Assembly (NCBI RefSeq): GCF_003732275.1
Contig: NZ_MOBM01000012.1
Coordinates: 186,001-250,000 of the forward strand
Reading direction: 5' to 3'
DNA: 64,000 nucleotides
DNA from: Pseudomonas frederiksbergensis
Lineage (GTDB): Bacteria > Pseudomonadota > Gammaproteobacteria > Pseudomonadales > Pseudomonadaceae
A model generated the notes under the pieces. The model did not search any database, was not told where the DNA came from, and saw only the letters and a program-made list of their open reading frames with translations. Each line of letters starts with the position of its first letter. Within the stretch, counting starts at the first letter, position 1. The position numbers and the translations under genes are program-made. Positions 61,488 through 64,000 of the stretch are shown here, piece by piece.

Positions 61488-63032
61488 TCAGTTCGCCACG
61501 TCGGCAGCGCGTTGGCGTGGCAACGCCAGTTGCAGCAGGTTGGATTCATTGGCTTGTTCGCGGGTCAGTTCGCCGCGCATCGCGCCTTCGCAGAGCACCA
61601 GGATACGGTCGGAAATGCCCATGACTTCCATCAGGTCGCTGGACACCACAATCACCGCGATGCCGCTGGCCGCCAGGTTATGGATGATCTGGTAGATCTC
61701 GGCTTTTGCGCCGATGTCGATGCCGCGGGTGGGCTCGTCGAGCAGCAGGACTTTCATCGGCATCGACAGCCAGCGACCGAGAATCGCCTTCTGCTGATTG
61801 CCGCCGGACAGGTACATGATTTTCTGCGCTGCGTTGGGCGTCTTCACCTTCAGCGCCTTGATCTGCTTGTCGGCATTGTCCTTTTCCCACAAGCCGCGCA
61901 ACAGGCAGCCGAAGGTGGAATGGGCGCCACGAGCGCTGATGTTGATGTTCTCGGCGACGCTTGCGAGCGGCAGGATGCCTTCCTTCTTGCGGTCCTCGGG
62001 ACACAGCAGAATCCCCGCCGCAATGGCATCGCGCGGTGAACGCAGTTTCAGTTCATGACCGCGCAACTCCAGGCGCCCGGCGGTGTTGCGCGTCAGCCCG
62101 CTGAGCATCCGGAACAGCTCGGTGCGCCCGGCCCCGACCAGGCCGAACAGCCCGAGGATTTCGCCCTTGTGCGCCTCGAAACTCACCGGCTCACGCAAGC
62201 CCGGCCCCAGTAATCCGTCGACCTTGAGCGCCACTGCGCCGCGCGGACGGCTGCGGTAATCGTAGATATCCTGAATGTCGCGCCCGACCATGCACGTCAC
62301 CAGCTGATCATGGGTCAGCGCGCTCATGTCCTCGAAAGTGCGCACGAAGCGACCGTCCTTGAACACCGTCACCGCGTTGCAGATACGGAACACTTCTTCC
62401 ATGCGATGGGAGACGTAAAGCACCACTTTGCCTTCGTCACGCAGGCGCCCGATGATCGCCATCAAGCGATCGATTTCCCGTGCCGACAAACTGCTGGTGG
62501 GTTCGTCGAACGCAATCACATGCGCGCCACGGGACAACGCCTTGGCGATTTCCACCAGTTGCCGCTGGCCGAGGGATAAGCGCCCGACTTTCTCTTGCGG
62601 GTCGATTTCATCGGCCAGGCCTTTAAGGCAGGCCAATGCCTGTTGCCGCAAAACGCCGCGATTGATCAGGCCGAAACTCGCCGGCAGATGCCCGAGAAAC
62701 AGGTTCTCGGCGACGGTCATTTCCGGCACCAGGTGCAGCTCCTGATGAATCACCGCGACCCCGCTGCCAATGCTGTCGGCGGTGGATTTGAAGATCCTCT
62801 TCTGCTCACCAATCTGCAGATCGCCGCTGCTGGGCGTGTAAGCGCCGCCAAGGATTTTCAGCAGCGTGGATTTACCCGCGCCGTTCTCGCCCATCAAGGC
62901 GTGAACCTGCCCCGGATGGGCGACGAAGCTGATGCCATCCAGCGCCTTCACCCCGGGAAAAGTCTTGCCGATCCCGTTGAAGCGCAAGCTGCCGCCAATG
63001 CCCTGTTGATCTGTCTTTACTTGTGCGTGCAT
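61488..63032 (-). CDS. araG: L-arabinose ABC transporter ATP-binding protein
   Basis: 514-residue sugar ATPase with two nucleotide-binding domains. The first has Walker A MGENGAGKSTLL near 48, LSLGQRQLVEIAKALSR and Walker B VIAFDEPTSSL; the second has GLVGAGRTELFRML, LSGGNQQKAILGRWL and VLLLDEPTRGID. The duplicated layout is that of AraG/RbsA. GAGGTGGG precedes the ATG. It follows araF by 66 bases, minus strand. Confidence 0.93.
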   Translation of the reverse strand: MHAQVKTDQQGIGGSLRFNGIGKTFPGVKALDGISFVAHPGQVHALMGENGAGKSTLLKILGGAYTPSSGDLQIGEQKRIFKSTADSIGSGVAVIHQELHLVPEMTVAENLFLGHLPASFGLINRGVLRQQALACLKGLADEIDPQEKVGRLSLGQRQLVEIAKALSRGAHVIAFDEPTSSLSAREIDRLMAIIGRLRDEGKVVLYVSHRMEEVFRICNAVTVFKDGRFVRTFEDMSALTHDQLVTCMVGRDIQDIYDYRSRPRGAVALKVDGLLGPGLREPVSFEAHKGEILGLFGLVGAGRTELFRMLSGLTRNTAGRLELRGHELKLRSPRDAIAAGILLCPEDRKKEGILPLASVAENINISARGAHSTFGCLLRGLWEKDNADKQIKALKVKTPNAAQKIMYLSGGNQQKAILGRWLSMPMKVLLLDEPTRGIDIGAKAEIYQIIHNLAASGIAVIVVSSDLMEVMGISDRILVLCEGAMRGELTREQANESNLLQLALPRQRAADVAN

Positions 63033-63098
63033 AAACCCACCTCATCACACCGGTCAGGCAACCCCGTTGCCAGGGCTGCCGATGAAATCAACCGCGCC

Positions 63099-64000
63099 TC
63101 AGTTCCACAGGCCGATCTTTTCCAGTTCCTGCTTGAAGTTGTCGCGCGTGATCAGCGTAACGTCGTCCATCGCGGTGTATTTCGGCGGTTCTTTGCCGGT
63201 GGTGACCCACTCGTACATCATGCTCGCGGTGTTGTAGCCCTCGATGTGCGGGCTCGGCAGCATCGAGCCGAAGAAGCCGCTGTTGGGCTTCTTCAGTTCG
63301 CCAATGGCGTCGGTGCCGTTGATGCCGATGCCGATCACGTTGGCCGCGGCAAAACCGGCACTTTCGGTGGCGCGTACACCGCCCAGCACGGTGTTGTCGT
63401 TCATGCCGCCAATGATCAGGTTTTTCGCCGCACCCGGAAGCTTCACCAAGGCCGAGTTGGTGGCGTCCATGCTGCCCGGTACGTCGAGGGTTTTCAGCGC
63501 CGAGAAGAGGATGTGGTCTTTCGGCATACCGGCGTCTTCCAGCGCTTTGACAGAACCGTCAGTGCGTTTCTTGCCGGTGTCGAGTTCGTTGTAGGTGTTG
63601 ATTACCGCGTAGGTGTCTTTCCAGTCCCAGCCGCGTTTTTTCGCTTCGGCGGCCATGGCGGCGCCTTGCTTCTGGCCGACTTCGAAGGCTGCCATGCCGA
63701 GGTACGGCACATGCTCCATAAACTTGCCGCCGGCATCGACGAAGCGGTCATCGACGGCGATCACTTTCAAGCCGTTGAGCTTGGCCTTGGCCATGATTGC
63801 CGGGCCGAGGGAGACGTCCGGCGGGCAGATCACGAAGCCCTTGGCGCCGTTGGCCGCCAGGCTGTCGATGGCCGAGAGGGTTTTCTCGCCGTCAGGCACG
63901 GCGATCTTGATGACGGTGAAGCCCTTGTCCTTGCCGGCCTTTTCGGCGAAGGCCCATTCGGTCTGGAACCAGGGTTCTTCCGCTTGCTTGACCAGAAAAC
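63099..64000 (-). CDS. araF: L-arabinose-binding periplasmic protein (partial at right edge)
   Basis: Periplasmic binding protein of the AraFGH transporter; the N-terminus and signal peptide lie beyond the window. The visible frame reads FLVKQAEEPWFQTEW, then VPDGEKTLSAIDSLAANGAK and IAVDDRFVDA, GMNDNTVLGGVRATESAGF and ends KQELEKIGLWN, matching AraF closely. Arabinose binding is well supported by these motifs and by the araG and araH genes following it. Confidence 0.93.
   Translation of the reverse strand, partial: FLVKQAEEPWFQTEWAFAEKAGKDKGFTVIKIAVPDGEKTLSAIDSLAANGAKGFVICPPDVSLGPAIMAKAKLNGLKVIAVDDRFVDAGGKFMEHVPYLGMAAFEVGQKQGAAMAAEAKKRGWDWKDTYAVINTYNELDTGKKRTDGSVKALEDAGMPKDHILFSALKTLDVPGSMDATNSALVKLPGAAKNLIIGGMNDNTVLGGVRATESAGFAAANVIGIGINGTDAIGELKKPNSGFFGSMLPSPHIEGYNTASMMYEWVTTGKEPPKYTAMDDVTLITRDNFKQELEKIGLWN

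Overview
The window is a piece of a Pseudomonas chromosome, most like the P. fluorescens group. The reasons are high GC coding sequence, gene pairs and protein sequences typical of that genus (mtnA/mtaD/ubiG/mupP, rbdA, rsmI, the NAGGN osmolyte genes, etfBA/etfQO), and many short Pseudomonas-type repetitive extragenic palindromes (REPs) between genes. Synteny statements with P. aeruginosa or P. putida are from memory, not from a search. No rRNA, tRNA, CRISPR array, integrase, transposase or prophage was seen.

Layout. 1-4.2 kb: methionine salvage (mtnA, mtaD), ubiquinone synthesis (ubiG), muropeptide recycling (mupP) and a YciK-type reductase. 4.5-8.9 kb: c-di-GMP region with a diguanylate cyclase, a TenA/haem-oxygenase-fold protein and the RbdA-type GGDEF-EAL protein. 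9.1-13.3 kb: a 1388-residue toxin-like protein ending in a deaminase domain, of visibly lower GC and with no immunity gene beside it; this is the most unusual object in the window. 13.3-20.5 kb: ABC exporter, DsbA-like protein, trhO, bolA, a DUF2059 protein, fumC and an EamA transporter. 20.6-33.6 kb: thiolase, polyphosphate:AMP phosphotransferase, mnmC, the three-gene N-acetylglutaminylglutamine amide osmolyte system, yheU, rsmI, ynfA, an SDR and a DUF3309 peptide. 33.6-41.6 kb: envelope proteins (LTA-synthase-like transferase, START protein, OmpA/DUF4398 lipoproteins, periplasmic binding protein) and a MocR regulator.

41.6-47.8 kb: electron-transfer flavoprotein etfBA and its quinone oxidoreductase, with a PsrA-like operator over a sigma-70 promoter and a hairpin/leader-ORF arrangement, then a divergent AraC regulator/alcohol dehydrogenase pair. 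47.8-53 kb: D-galactonate catabolism (dgoK-dgoA-dgoD-transporter) with an IclR-type regulator. 53.2-55.8 kb: GNAT, HD hydrolase and three small proteins of unknown function. 55.9-64 kb: a set made of a PfkB kinase, an NCS1 permease, an ADP-ribosylglycohydrolase-fold enzyme and a GntR/UTRA regulator, probably for uptake and cleavage of a riboside-like compound, followed by the L-arabinose ABC transporter araFGH, which runs off the right edge.

Most of the window is ordinary core metabolism. The items with most room for new biology are the deaminase toxin without a neighbouring immunity gene, the etf intergenic control region, and the ADP-ribosylglycohydrolase/PfkB/NCS1/GntR cluster.
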